Shown in pieces: positions 42,343 through 50,440 of a DNA stretch of 64,000 bases. The notes under the pieces are model-generated. The model saw nothing but the letters and a program-made list of their open reading frames with translations, made no database searches and was not told the DNA's origin. The first letter of the stretch is position 1. Each line of letters begins with the position of its first letter. This DNA comes from Prescottella sp. R16 (GTDB taxonomy: Bacteria > Actinomycetota > Actinomycetes > Mycobacteriales > Mycobacteriaceae). The stretch covers positions 4,092,001 to 4,156,000 of the forward strand of contig NZ_CP130943.1 in NCBI RefSeq assembly GCF_030656875.1, in the 5' to 3' direction. Both the position numbers and the translations under genes were made by a program.

Positions 42343-43179
42343 TCAGCCCAGGCGCGGGGTCAGCCAGTCGACGAGATCCCCGAGTACCGTCTCGCGTTCG
42401 GGTTCGTTGAACACCTCGTGGTAGAGGCCGTCGTACGTTTTCAGGGTGAGGTCCTTCGATCCGGCGCGGGCCGAGATCATCCGGCTGCCGGTGATGTCGA
42501 CGAGGCGGTCGGCGGTGCCGTGCAGGACGAGGGTGGGGACGGTGAGCGACGGCAGCCGGGCCGGGAAACTGTCTGCTGCGGTGAGCAGCCCGCGGGCGAT
42601 ACCGGCGGTGACCTTGCCGTGGTACACCAGCGGATCGGCTTCGTAGGCGGCCACCACGGCGGGGTCGCGGGAGACGTCCTTCGCGTCGAGCGTCTCGACG
42701 GGGATGTTGGGGGCGATGCGTCCGACGAGTTTGCCGAGTTCGATCACGATCTTCGGTTTGTCGGTGGACACGACGACGGCCGGCGCGGACAGGATCAGCC
42801 CGGTCAGCTCTCCGGGGTGGTCGAGGGCGTAGGTGAGGGCGATCGCGCCACCCATGCTGTGCCCCAGCACGAATCGGGGCAGGTCCGGGTTGTCGGCGGC
42901 GGCGATCGTGGCCAGGTGGTGCAGGTCGGCGCCGAAGTCGGACCAGTCGTGCAGTTCGATCCGTTTTCCGCCGGACCGCCCGTGGCCGCGATGGTCCGGC
43001 GCGTACACGACGAGTCCGAGACCGACCAGACGTTCGATCACGTGGTCGTAGCGGCGGGCGTGTTCACCGATACCGTGCACGAGCAGCAGGGTGCCGGCGG
43101 GAGAGCCGTCCGGCCGCCACACGTCGTAGACGATGCGGGTGCCCCGCACCCCGGTGAAATCCGCTTCTGTGTGCTGCAC
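42343..43179 (-). CDS. Monoacylglycerol lipase (Rv0183-like)
   Basis: A 278-residue serine hydrolase closely resembling mycobacterial Rv0183. Matching elements are RIVYDVW, LLVHGIGEHARRYDHVIERL, APDHRGHGRSGGKR, the nucleophile LGHSMGG (Ser108), the acid region LHGTADRLVDITGSR and the His region YDGLYHEVFNEPERE. The length is the same within one residue. It hydrolyses monoglycerides. The GTG has a -10-like TAGACT seven bases upstream and no ribosome site, so the mRNA is leaderless. As in mycobacteria, a sigG-type sigma factor gene lies nearby, here separated by FHA and SigD-like genes. Confidence 0.92.
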   Translation of the reverse strand: MQHTEADFTGVRGTRIVYDVWRPDGSPAGTLLLVHGIGEHARRYDHVIERLVGLGLVVYAPDHRGHGRSGGKRIELHDWSDFGADLHHLATIAAADNPDLPRFVLGHSMGGAIALTYALDHPGELTGLILSAPAVVVSTDKPKIVIELGKLVGRIAPNIPVETLDAKDVSRDPAVVAAYEADPLVYHGKVTAGIARGLLTAADSFPARLPSLTVPTLVLHGTADRLVDITGSRMISARAGSKDLTLKTYDGLYHEVFNEPERETVLGDLVDWLTPRLG

Positions 43180-43186
43180 GAGCGCG

Positions 43187-43192
43187 AGTCTA
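43187..43192 (-). promoter_or_regulatory. -10 element of the leaderless lipase transcript
   Basis: TAGACT on the minus strand, seven bases before the lipase GTG, in a region with no other candidate leader. No convincing -35 is visible. Confidence 0.5.
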
Positions 43193-43276
43193 GGGCGAAA
43201 CGACCGAGCGTGTGCCCGCTTGCCCGACCCGGCCGGCGGCGGGACGATGAAGGAGTCCCCTGCCCCGGGAGCCGCG

Positions 43277-43897
43277 ATGAACACGATCGACACCCCGTAT
43301 CTGCGGTACACCGACCGGACGGGCCGCAGTCACGAGATACCGCTGCCCGAGTCCGGTGCACCGGTCACCGTCGGGCGCGCCCCGGACGCCGTCGTCTCCC
43401 TGACATCCGACCCCGAGGTTTCCCGCCTGCACGCGATCCTCGAGCGGGTGGGCAGCGACTGGACGATCGTCGACGACGGTCTGTCCCGCAACGGCACGTT
43501 CGTCAACGGGGCGCGCCTCTCCGGCCGGCATCGTCTGCGCAGCGGTGACGGCATCCGGATCGGCAACTCGGCGTTGCTGTTCCGCGACCCGGCACGACCG
43601 AGCGGTGATCCGACGAAACTCGCCGACGACCTGCCCGACGTGCGATCGTTGACCGAAACCCAGCGGGCGATCCTGGTGGCACTGTGCCGGCCGTACAAGC
43701 ACGATGCGGCGTTCGCGACACCGGCGTCCAATCGGGCGATCGCCGACGAGGTGTTCCTCGGCGTCGACGCCGTCAAGACGCACCTGCGTACCCTGTTCGG
43801 GAAGTTCGGGGTGGAGGATCTGCCGCAGAACCAGAAGCGGTTGCGGCTCGTCGAACTGGCGCTGCACAGCGGGGCGGTCACCGAACACGATCTGTGA
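43277..43897 (+). CDS. FHA domain protein with C-terminal helix-turn-helix
   Basis: A 206-residue protein. Residues 20-100 form a forkhead-associated domain that binds phosphothreonine peptides (VTVGRAPDAVVSLTSDPEVSRLHAILERVGSDWTIVDDGLSRNGTFVNGARL, with the key S-R-x-H and N-G motifs). The C-terminal half (LTETQRAILVALCRPYKHDAAFATPASNRAIADEVFLGVDAVKTHLRTLFGKFGV) is a LuxR-like helix-turn-helix seen in actinobacterial FHA proteins. It is therefore likely a transcriptional switch downstream of Ser/Thr protein kinases. ATG at 43277 is chosen for GGGAG five bases upstream; 43247 is an alternative. It is convergent with the SigD-like gene. Confidence 0.85.
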   Translation: MNTIDTPYLRYTDRTGRSHEIPLPESGAPVTVGRAPDAVVSLTSDPEVSRLHAILERVGSDWTIVDDGLSRNGTFVNGARLSGRHRLRSGDGIRIGNSALLFRDPARPSGDPTKLADDLPDVRSLTETQRAILVALCRPYKHDAAFATPASNRAIADEVFLGVDAVKTHLRTLFGKFGVEDLPQNQKRLRLVELALHSGAVTEHDL

Positions 43898-43903
43898 CGC
43901 CCC

Positions 43904-44527
43904 TCAGGCCGCGGCCTCGATCCGCGTCCGGTCCCCCAGTCGGTCCCGTAACCGGTTCAGGGCCCGGTGTTGCGCCACCCGAACCGCACCGGCGGTGGTG
44001 CCGAGTGCTGCGGCGGTCTCGGCGGCACTCATGCCCCACACGAGTCGCATGACGACGATCTCCCGGTCCCGCGGCGGCAGCGAGTCGACCAGTTGCCGTG
44101 CCCGATCACCGCTTTCACCGTTCAGGACGCACTCCTCGGGGCCCGCGTCGGGGCAGACGGGTTCACCGGCCTCGTCGAGCGGCACACAGGACCGGCCGGT
44201 GGCACGGTGCGCGTCGGCCACCTTGTGTGCGGCGATCGCGTACACGTACGTGAGGAACGCCGATCCGCGGTCGTCGAAGCGTGGCAGCGCGGTCATCAGG
44301 CCCACGCACGTCTCGTGGGCGACGTCCTCGGCGAGGGACTGCAGTGCACCCTGCCCGATCCGCGCGAAGCAGTAGCGTCGCACCAGCGGGTACACGACGG
44401 CGACGACCCGCTGCCGGGCCGCACGGTCGCCCGCGACGGCGCGTGGCACCCACTCGTCGAGCACCGTGCGGGCGCGGGCGGCCGATACGTCCCGGTCCGG
44501 CGCCTTCACGGCGATCGTCGCGTACAT
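43904..44527 (-). CDS. ECF sigma factor, SigD-like
   Basis: A 207-residue sigma factor. Sigma-2 covers about residues 30-105 (YPLVRRYCFARIG...LAEDVAHETCVGLMTALPRFDDRGSAFLTYVYAIAAHKVADAHRATGR) and sigma-4 about 145-195 (LPPRDREIVVMRLVWGMSAAETAAALGTTAGAVRVAQHRALNRLRDRL). The wording resembles Mycobacterium SigD, especially IAAHKVADAHRA and TTGAVRVAQHRAL. GAGGAGAAA precedes the ATG. No anti-sigma factor gene is adjacent. It is divergent from the SigG-like gene across 143 bases that contain a palindrome and a DNA-damage-type promoter. Confidence 0.87.
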   Translation of the reverse strand: MYATIAVKAPDRDVSAARARTVLDEWVPRAVAGDRAARQRVVAVVYPLVRRYCFARIGQGALQSLAEDVAHETCVGLMTALPRFDDRGSAFLTYVYAIAAHKVADAHRATGRSCVPLDEAGEPVCPDAGPEECVLNGESGDRARQLVDSLPPRDREIVVMRLVWGMSAAETAAALGTTAGAVRVAQHRALNRLRDRLGDRTRIEAAA

Positions 44528-44589
44528 GTCGTTTCTCCTCACCGGACGCCGCGGTCGGCGCTCCCACCCTGTCGATCCTCGGCGCGTGA

Positions 44590-44606
44590 CCCTGTCGGCG
44601 ACAGGG
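44590..44606. promoter_or_regulatory. Palindrome between the sigD-like and sigG-like genes
   Basis: CCCTGTCggcGACAGGG, seven perfect pairs around three bases. CCCTGTCG occurs again 24 bases to the left (44566-44573) in direct orientation. It lies between two divergent sigma factor genes and may be an operator. Confidence 0.4.
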
Positions 44607-44640
44607 ACCCTCGGGATGGTGTTCACGCACCCTGTTCCCG

Positions 44641-44663
44641 TTGTCGGAGTCTGCGATTAGGGT
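44641..44663 (+). promoter_or_regulatory. PafBC (RecA-independent) DNA-damage promoter of sigG
   Basis: TTGTCGGAG, exactly eight bases, then TAGGGT. This matches the mycobacterial RecA-NDp/PafBC motif TTGTCRGTG-N8-TAnnnT except for one base. The -10 ends seven bases before the sigG-like ATG, so transcription would begin at or next to the start codon. Confidence 0.75.
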
Positions 44664-44670
44664 TCGGGTC

Positions 44671-45660
44671 ATGACGGTGGAGCGCAGTCTCGACGACGAA
44701 TTCCTCACGGCCGCAGATCCTTACCGGCGCGAACTATTGGCGCACTGTTACCGGATGAGCGGGTCGATCCACGACGCCGAGGACCTGCTGCAGGAGACGA
44801 TGGTGCGGGCGTGGCGCGGGTACGGCGCGTTCGACGGGCGGGCGTCGCTGCGGACGTGGCTGCACCGGATCGCCACCAACACGTGCCTCACCGCGCTCGA
44901 GAGCCGGGCCCGCCGACCGTTGCCGACCGGGCTCGGGGCACCGAGCTCGGATCCGTCGGACGATCTGGTCGAGCGCCGGGAGGTGCCGTGGCTCGAGCCG
45001 GTCCCGGACACCGCGATATGGGACGAGTCCGGGTGGGGGTCGGACGATCCGTCGACGGTGGTGGCGCGGCGCGAGTCGGTGCGGCTGGCGTTCGTCGCGG
45101 CCCTGCAGCACCTGTCGGCGCGGCAGCGCGCAGTCCTCGTCCTGCGGGACGTGCTGCAGTGGAAGGCGGCCGAGGTGGCGGCGGCTCTCGGCACGTCCAC
45201 CGCCGCCGTCAACAGTCTGTTGCAGCGGGCCCGCGGCCGACTGCACGAGGTGATGCCGTCCGAGGAGAGCCTGGAAGAGCCCGAGTCGGACGCCGCCCGC
45301 GAGCTGTTGCGCCGGTACGTCGACGGGTTCGAGCGCTACGACATCGACGGGCTGGTCGATCTGTTCACCCGTGACGCGATCTGGGAGATGCCGCCGTTCA
45401 CCGGCTGGTACGTCGGCGGCCCCGCCATCGCCCGGCTGGTGAAGGACAAGTGCCCGTCGGAGGGCCCCGGCGACATGCGGCTGCTGCCGGCGTCGGCCAA
45501 CGGGCAGCCCGCGCTCGGCCTGTACATGCGCGGACCGGACGGTGTGCACCGCCCGTTCCAGCTGCACGTCCTCGACGTCACCGAGCGCGGGATCACCCAC
45601 GTCACCTGCTTCTTCGACACCGGCCTGTTCGGGAGGTTCGGCCTGCCCCAGCGGGTGTGA
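44671..45660 (+). CDS. sigG: ECF sigma factor SigG-like with SnoaL-like C-terminal domain
   Basis: A 329-residue sigma factor that matches mycobacterial SigG in many stretches: RRELLAHCYRMSGSIHDAEDLLQETMVRAW, LRTWLHRIATNTCLTALESRARRPLPTGLGAPSSDP, VERREVPWLEP, LSARQRAVLVLRDVLQWKAAEVAAALGTSTAAVNSLLQRARG. The C-terminal 120 residues form an NTF2/SnoaL-like domain (YVDGFERYDIDGLVDLFTRDAIWEMPPFTGWYVG) that modulates such sigma factors. A PafBC-type promoter directly precedes the ATG and no ribosome site is present, so the transcript is leaderless and DNA-damage inducible by inference. The Rv0183-like lipase is close by, as in mycobacteria. Confidence 0.9.
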   Translation: MTVERSLDDEFLTAADPYRRELLAHCYRMSGSIHDAEDLLQETMVRAWRGYGAFDGRASLRTWLHRIATNTCLTALESRARRPLPTGLGAPSSDPSDDLVERREVPWLEPVPDTAIWDESGWGSDDPSTVVARRESVRLAFVAALQHLSARQRAVLVLRDVLQWKAAEVAAALGTSTAAVNSLLQRARGRLHEVMPSEESLEEPESDAARELLRRYVDGFERYDIDGLVDLFTRDAIWEMPPFTGWYVGGPAIARLVKDKCPSEGPGDMRLLPASANGQPALGLYMRGPDGVHRPFQLHVLDVTERGITHVTCFFDTGLFGRFGLPQRV

Positions 45661-45663
45661 CGG

Positions 45664-46071
45664 TCACTGCTGCCCGGTGGCAGCCGGGTCCATCCACATG
45701 ACTTCCCACACGTGGTTGTCGAGGTCGCGGAAGGCACGGCTGTACATCTGGTCCGCGTCGTGCGGGTCCATCCACTTGGTGCCGCCGGCCGCGATCGCGG
45801 CGTCGACCAGTGTGTCGACACCCTGACGACTGTCCGCGGAGATGCAGGTGAGAACCTCACGGCTGGTGGTGGTGTCGCAGATGTCGTCCTCGATGAAGGC
45901 CCGGAACCGGTCGTGCTCGAGCAGCATCACCCACGCCGAGTCGCTGATCGCCATGCAGGCGGTCTGCTCGTCGCAGAACTGGTCGTTGAACTCGAAGCCG
46001 AGCCCGGCGAAGTAGGCGCGGGACGCGGCGACGTTCTCGACCGGCAGATTCACGAAGATCAAACGGGACAT
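45664..46071 (-). CDS. VOC family (glyoxalase-like) protein
   Basis: A 135-residue vicinal-oxygen-chelate protein. It starts LIFVNLPVENVAASRAYFAGLGFEFND, continues with CMAISDSAWVMLLEHDRFRAFIEDD and ends with the metal-side motif MYSRAFRDLDNHVWEVMWMDP, where the usual H-x-W-E is NHVWEV. AGGAGG lies eight bases before the ATG. The function may be a lyase, a dioxygenase or a binding protein. It is convergent with the SigG-like gene, three bases apart. Confidence 0.87.
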   Translation of the reverse strand: MSRLIFVNLPVENVAASRAYFAGLGFEFNDQFCDEQTACMAISDSAWVMLLEHDRFRAFIEDDICDTTTSREVLTCISADSRQGVDTLVDAAIAAGGTKWMDPHDADQMYSRAFRDLDNHVWEVMWMDPAATGQQ

Positions 46072-46190
46072 GGTCTGTTCCTCCTGGTGAGCGTTGGCAG
46101 TGCGGGCACTCCGACGTCCGTGCCGGGCACCCACACCGATACAGACCGGCGGCGGCACGAAAACTCATCGCGCCGCCGTGGCCCGCAGTG

Positions 46191-46493
46191 TCAACGCCCG
46201 TACGGGTACAGCACACCGGCGGCATCGAGACGCCGGACGCGGTTGTGTTCGGCGTGCACGAGGGTTGCACCCGCGACGAGGCTGACGACGCAGATCGTGC
46301 CGGCGATGAACGCCCACCCGCGGAATCCGTATCCGGCGGCGACGAGCGTCATGCCGAGCGTGACGATCGCGACGGCGATCAGCCCGTAGCCGGGCCAGCC
46401 GCGGGTGTCCGCCATCGCTTCGCCCGGGTGCTCGTGATTGTGGATCGCATGGGCCGGCGGCTCGGCGTGCCGGTTGCTCTCGAAGGTGCTCAC
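46191..46493 (-). CDS. Small two-helix membrane protein
   Basis: A 100-residue protein with a polar, His-rich N-terminus (HAIHNHEHPGEAMADTRGWPGYG) and two hydrophobic helices (about residues 40-60 and 63-83). The layout resembles small HGxxPAAW-type membrane proteins, but the full motif is not present. GTG start with GGGAGG five bases upstream. No known function. It lies alone between the VOC gene and the second large LuxR regulator, which is divergent from it. Confidence 0.65.
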   Translation of the reverse strand: MSTFESNRHAEPPAHAIHNHEHPGEAMADTRGWPGYGLIAVAIVTLGMTLVAAGYGFRGWAFIAGTICVVSLVAGATLVHAEHNRVRRLDAAGVLYPYGR

Positions 46494-46784
46494 AACAGCC
46501 TCCCGTGTCGGATTCCGTTCGTGCTCCCGGACGGCCCGCCCCGGACGCTGCCGGGTCCGGCCGTCTCTCGCATTGTTCCCCAACCCGGGACCGCCGCGCA
46601 GCGATACGGCCCGATCCGGCCGGCGTGGTCCTGTCACCGAAAACCACACCCGGACCTGGACGTTTGTGCAACACTGTGCTGCCCGTGCTCGTGACGTCGG
46701 GGCGTCGCGATACGCGTGGCACGGGGATCGCGGGGGCGGTACCACCTGCGTCGGCACTGCCGGCGGAGAAGGGGAGCGTGGACA

Positions 46785-49310
46785 GTGAAACCGGTGCAGG
46801 CCGCGATATCGGAGCGCGCACGTCGAATGCTGGTGAACCGACCACGATTGTTCACGCGGCTGTCCGATTTTCCCGTACTGATCGTCGTCCGGGGGCCGCG
46901 CGGTGCCGGCAAGACGAGCCTGCTGACCACGTGGGCGTCGTCGAGCGCACCACCCGGACCCGTCACCTCGATCGCGTCCCCCGACGCGTCCACCGACCGC
47001 GACGCCTACTGGGCTGCCGTGACGCGCCGGATCGACGACGTCGAGCGCGCCGACGGATCCGGTGCCCCCGTCACCGTCCTCCTCGACGACGTCGACCGGT
47101 TGGCGGACGCCGGCACCGACGGCCGCATCCTCGCCCTGCTGGACCGGTATCCGCGACTGCGGGTCGTCGTCACGACGCGGAGCACCGCAGTGTTCGACGA
47201 CGCCACCCCCCTCGACGTCGACCATGTCACGGTCGCCCCCGACGAACTGCTCTTCACCGCGGACGAATCCCGTTCGGCGCTGTGGACGCGGGGAATCGAA
47301 TTGCCGCGCCCGCTCATGGACATCGTGCACGCGACGACCGGCGGGTATCCGCCGCTCGTGCAGTCCGCGGCCGCCGTCGCCCGCCCGTTCGGTGCAGACC
47401 ACGACGGCCGGGAGTCGGCGCGCCGCACCCTCGAACGGGCCATCGACCGATACGTCGGACGCACGATCCTCGACGATCCGGAGCTCGCCGAGCTGCGCGA
47501 TTTCGTTCTCACGATCGCGGCCGCCCGCACCGTGACCGTTCCCGTCGCCGAGGTCCTCGCCGGTCCCGGTGCCGCCGAGCACGTCCGGACACTCGAGACG
47601 GCGGGGGTGCTGGTGCGGTCACCGTGGCCGAAGGACGACGAGTGGGCGTTCCCGCCCCCGATCCGGGAATCGTTGATGCGTGGGGTGCGGCTCGAGGCGC
47701 CCGCCGGGCCGCTGCGTGCGTCCGGCGAGCTGGCGTCGTGGCTGCTGGACCGAGGTGACGTCGCCGCCGCGATCGAGCACGCGGTGGAGGCGCAGGACTG
47801 GGATCTCACGGTCGAGATCCTCGAATCGAACTGGGTGGGGTTGGTCTCGCGACGATTCCATCTGGTCCGGGACGCCCTCGCCGCGCTGCCCGCGGACGTC
47901 GCCGTGGACGACGTGCCGATCCGGGCCGGGCGGGAACTGTTCCTCCGGCTGGGTGCGGATGCGACGCATTTTCCCGATCCGCCGGAGCTCGATGTCGACT
48001 CGGTGGTGTCGCACGATCCGCAGTCGGCGACGGACACGCTGGCGATCGGCAGTGTGCAGTCGCTGATCCTGCGGGTGGCGGGGCGGTTCACCCAGGCCGC
48101 GGAGATGAGCATTCGGCTCTCGGCCCTGGGTGATCGGCTGGCGGCCGCGCCGTCGCCGCAGGTGGCCGCGTTCCTGCCGCTGCTGCGCCTGCAGTGGGGG
48201 ATCACCCATCAGGTGCACGGCGATGTGGGCCGGTCGTCCGTGGAGTTCCGGCGCGCCTACGCCGGAAACCGGCCCGCCGACACCAATTTCGTGGCCCGGC
48301 ACGCGGCCGGGAACCTGGCGTTGAACTATGCGCTGACCGGGGAACTCGGTCATGCGGAGGCGTGGCTGGACAAGGAGCACCGCCACGACGACGCGTCGAC
48401 GTGGAGCACCCCGATGGCCCGGACCGGAGGGCTCGTGGCGTCGGCGCTCGTCTCGATCGGGCGGATGGAGCTCGGCGACGCCGAGAAGACCCTCACGGAG
48501 CTGGGCGATCTTCCCGACGACGACGAGTTGTGGGCGTTCGCGGTCTACGCACACTGCCGGCTCGCGCTCGTCGGTGGACACCCCGAGTCGGGTCTCGACC
48601 GGTTGCGGCGGGCGATCGCCGTCTACGAACGCTGGCACACTCCCGGGTCGGTGGCGGTGCCGCTGCTGGCATCGGTCCAGGCGGACCTGCATCTGGCCCT
48701 CGGGCACGGCAACGAGAGCTGGAAGACGCTCGAGGACACGCACTGCCGCGATCCGTGGACGACGATCTCGCGGGCGCGTCTCGAGCTGGCCAGCGGCCGG
48801 TCCACCGACGCTCTCGTCGACTGCACACGGCCGGTGGTCGCGGACTGCCCGTTCCCCCGGGTCCGAATGGAGTCGACACTGATCCAGGCCGCAGCGCAGC
48901 TCGACCTCGGCGACGAGTCCCGGGCCCGGACGACGCTGCGCCGGGCCGTCGCCATGTTCGAGCAGACCGGGGGTGTCCGGCCGTTCGCGGTGCTGCCGGC
49001 GGAATGGGCGGCTCGTCTGTCGGAACTGGACGTCGACCTGCCTGCGACGTGGCGGTCCGCCGACCCGGATCCGGCCGTGTACCCGGACCGTGTGCAGCTG
49101 GTCGGGCTCAGTGAACGGGAGTCGGCCGTCCTGGCGGCGTTGGCGTCGACGCCGTCGGTCGCGGCGATCGCGACGCAGCTGTTCGTCTCGCAGAACACGG
49201 TCAAGACCCAGCTGCGCAGTCTCTATCGCAAGCTCGATGTCCATTCCCGGTCGGACGCCCTGCACACCGCGGCCCGGCTCGGGCTGATCGACCCGTCGGC
49301 GAGTACCTGA
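46785..49310 (+). CDS. Large LuxR family regulator with intact ATPase domain
   Basis: An 841-residue regulator, paralogous to the one at 33418-35946. The Walker A motif is GPRGAGKTS (residues 37-45) and the Walker B region is VTVLLDDVDRL. The middle is long and TPR-like. The C-terminus is the LuxR helix-turn-helix (LSERESAVLAALASTPSVAAIATQLFVSQNTVKTQLRSLYRKLDVHSRSDAL). Such MalT-type proteins are signal-responsive ATPases. GTG start with GGGGAG eight bases upstream. A hairpin follows the gene. No obvious target gene is adjacent apart from the pirins 80 bases downstream, on the same strand. Confidence 0.88.
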   Translation: MKPVQAAISERARRMLVNRPRLFTRLSDFPVLIVVRGPRGAGKTSLLTTWASSSAPPGPVTSIASPDASTDRDAYWAAVTRRIDDVERADGSGAPVTVLLDDVDRLADAGTDGRILALLDRYPRLRVVVTTRSTAVFDDATPLDVDHVTVAPDELLFTADESRSALWTRGIELPRPLMDIVHATTGGYPPLVQSAAAVARPFGADHDGRESARRTLERAIDRYVGRTILDDPELAELRDFVLTIAAARTVTVPVAEVLAGPGAAEHVRTLETAGVLVRSPWPKDDEWAFPPPIRESLMRGVRLEAPAGPLRASGELASWLLDRGDVAAAIEHAVEAQDWDLTVEILESNWVGLVSRRFHLVRDALAALPADVAVDDVPIRAGRELFLRLGADATHFPDPPELDVDSVVSHDPQSATDTLAIGSVQSLILRVAGRFTQAAEMSIRLSALGDRLAAAPSPQVAAFLPLLRLQWGITHQVHGDVGRSSVEFRRAYAGNRPADTNFVARHAAGNLALNYALTGELGHAEAWLDKEHRHDDASTWSTPMARTGGLVASALVSIGRMELGDAEKTLTELGDLPDDDELWAFAVYAHCRLALVGGHPESGLDRLRRAIAVYERWHTPGSVAVPLLASVQADLHLALGHGNESWKTLEDTHCRDPWTTISRARLELASGRSTDALVDCTRPVVADCPFPRVRMESTLIQAAAQLDLGDESRARTTLRRAVAMFEQTGGVRPFAVLPAEWAARLSELDVDLPATWRSADPDPAVYPDRVQLVGLSERESAVLAALASTPSVAAIATQLFVSQNTVKTQLRSLYRKLDVHSRSDALHTAARLGLIDPSAST

Positions 49311-49313
49311 CCC

Positions 49314-49334
49314 GGTCCCGGGAATATCGGGACC
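49314..49334 (+). terminator. Hairpin after the second LuxR gene
   Basis: GGTCCCG / CGGGACC, a seven-pair stem with a 7-base loop, four bases after the stop codon and before the pirin promoter region. Confidence 0.5.
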
Positions 49335-49361
49335 CGATGTGCGTTGAGTACGGTAAATTAG

Positions 49362-49373
49362 TTGAAACATCAA
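49362..49373. promoter_or_regulatory. Small palindrome upstream of pirin
   Basis: TTGAaacaTCAA lies 17 bases before the pirin ATG, in an AT-rich segment (TAAATTAGTTGAAACATCAATCA). It could be a repressor site, as MarR-type operators often have this size and base content. The evidence is position and symmetry only. Confidence 0.35.
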
Positions 49374-49389
49374 TCACTTGGAGGACGCC

Positions 49390-50355
49390 ATGCCCGCCGT
49401 GACCGTCGACAACATCCTCACGCTGCCCCGCCTCGGGACCCCCGCACCCGACGCGGTCGACCGCCCGGTGCGCGGCATGATCACCGCCCCCGTCGGCTAC
49501 GAGGGCGAAGGCTTCCCGGTGCGCCGCGCGTTCGCCGGCATCGACCTCGCCCACCTCGACCCGTTCATCCACATGGACCAGATGGGCGAGGTGAACTACG
49601 CGCCCGGCGAACCCAAGGGCACCCCGTGGCATCCGCACCGCGGCTTCGAGACCGTCACCTACATGATCGACGGGATCATGGAACACCAGGATTCCAACGG
49701 CGGCGGCGGCACCATCGGCGGCGGTGACACCCAGTGGATGACCGCCGGCGGCGGCATCCTGCACATCGAGACCCCGCCCGAGCACCTCGTCACGAGCGGC
49801 GGCCTGTTCCACGGCGTCCAACTGTGGGTCAACCTGCCCAAGAGCAACAAGATGGCAGCACCGCGTTACCAGGACATCACCGGCAGCAAGGTCGCACTGG
49901 TGTCGAGCCCCGACGGCGGCGCCCTGGTCCGTGTCATCGCCGGCGAGATCGGCGGCCACCACGGACCCGGATCCACCTACACCCCGATCGCCCTGTCGCA
50001 CACCACGATCGCGCCCGGAGCGAGCGTCACCCTGCCGTGGAACCCGGACTTCAACGCACTCGTGTACGTCCTCGCCGGGGACGGGTTCGTCGGTGCCGAC
50101 CGGCGGCCGATCTCGTCGGGCCGGACCGCGGTCCTCGGACGCGGCGACACCATCACGATCGCGGCCGCCGACACGCAGGATTCGCGCACCGAGTCGCTCG
50201 AGGTGTTCGTCCTCGGCGGGCAGCCGATCCGCGAACCCGTCGCGATGGCCGGACCGTTCGTGATGAACACCAAGGCCGAGGTTCTGCAGGCGTTCGAGGA
50301 CTACCAGGCCGGACGGCTCGGATCGATTCCCGCCACCCACGAAACACTCTCCTGA
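49390..50355 (+). CDS. Pirin family protein, first copy
   Basis: A 321-residue bicupin. The N-terminal cupin carries the metal site (HPHRGFETVTYMIDGIMEHQDSNGGGGTIGGGDTQWMTAGGGILHIE), with two His and a third metal ligand in the usual spacing. The C-terminal cupin has less conserved metal residues. Pirins act as quercetin-type dioxygenases or redox-responsive regulators. GGAGG lies five bases before the ATG. A second pirin follows 86 bases later on the same strand. Confidence 0.9.
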   Translation: MPAVTVDNILTLPRLGTPAPDAVDRPVRGMITAPVGYEGEGFPVRRAFAGIDLAHLDPFIHMDQMGEVNYAPGEPKGTPWHPHRGFETVTYMIDGIMEHQDSNGGGGTIGGGDTQWMTAGGGILHIETPPEHLVTSGGLFHGVQLWVNLPKSNKMAAPRYQDITGSKVALVSSPDGGALVRVIAGEIGGHHGPGSTYTPIALSHTTIAPGASVTLPWNPDFNALVYVLAGDGFVGADRRPISSGRTAVLGRGDTITIAAADTQDSRTESLEVFVLGGQPIREPVAMAGPFVMNTKAEVLQAFEDYQAGRLGSIPATHETLS

Positions 50356-50440
50356 CCGCCACGGTGACGGCTGTTCGTACGCTGTGAGTCGACGGCCGTC
50401 ACCGCCCCGCCCCGCCCGTGCCCGTCACCGAGGAGGAACC

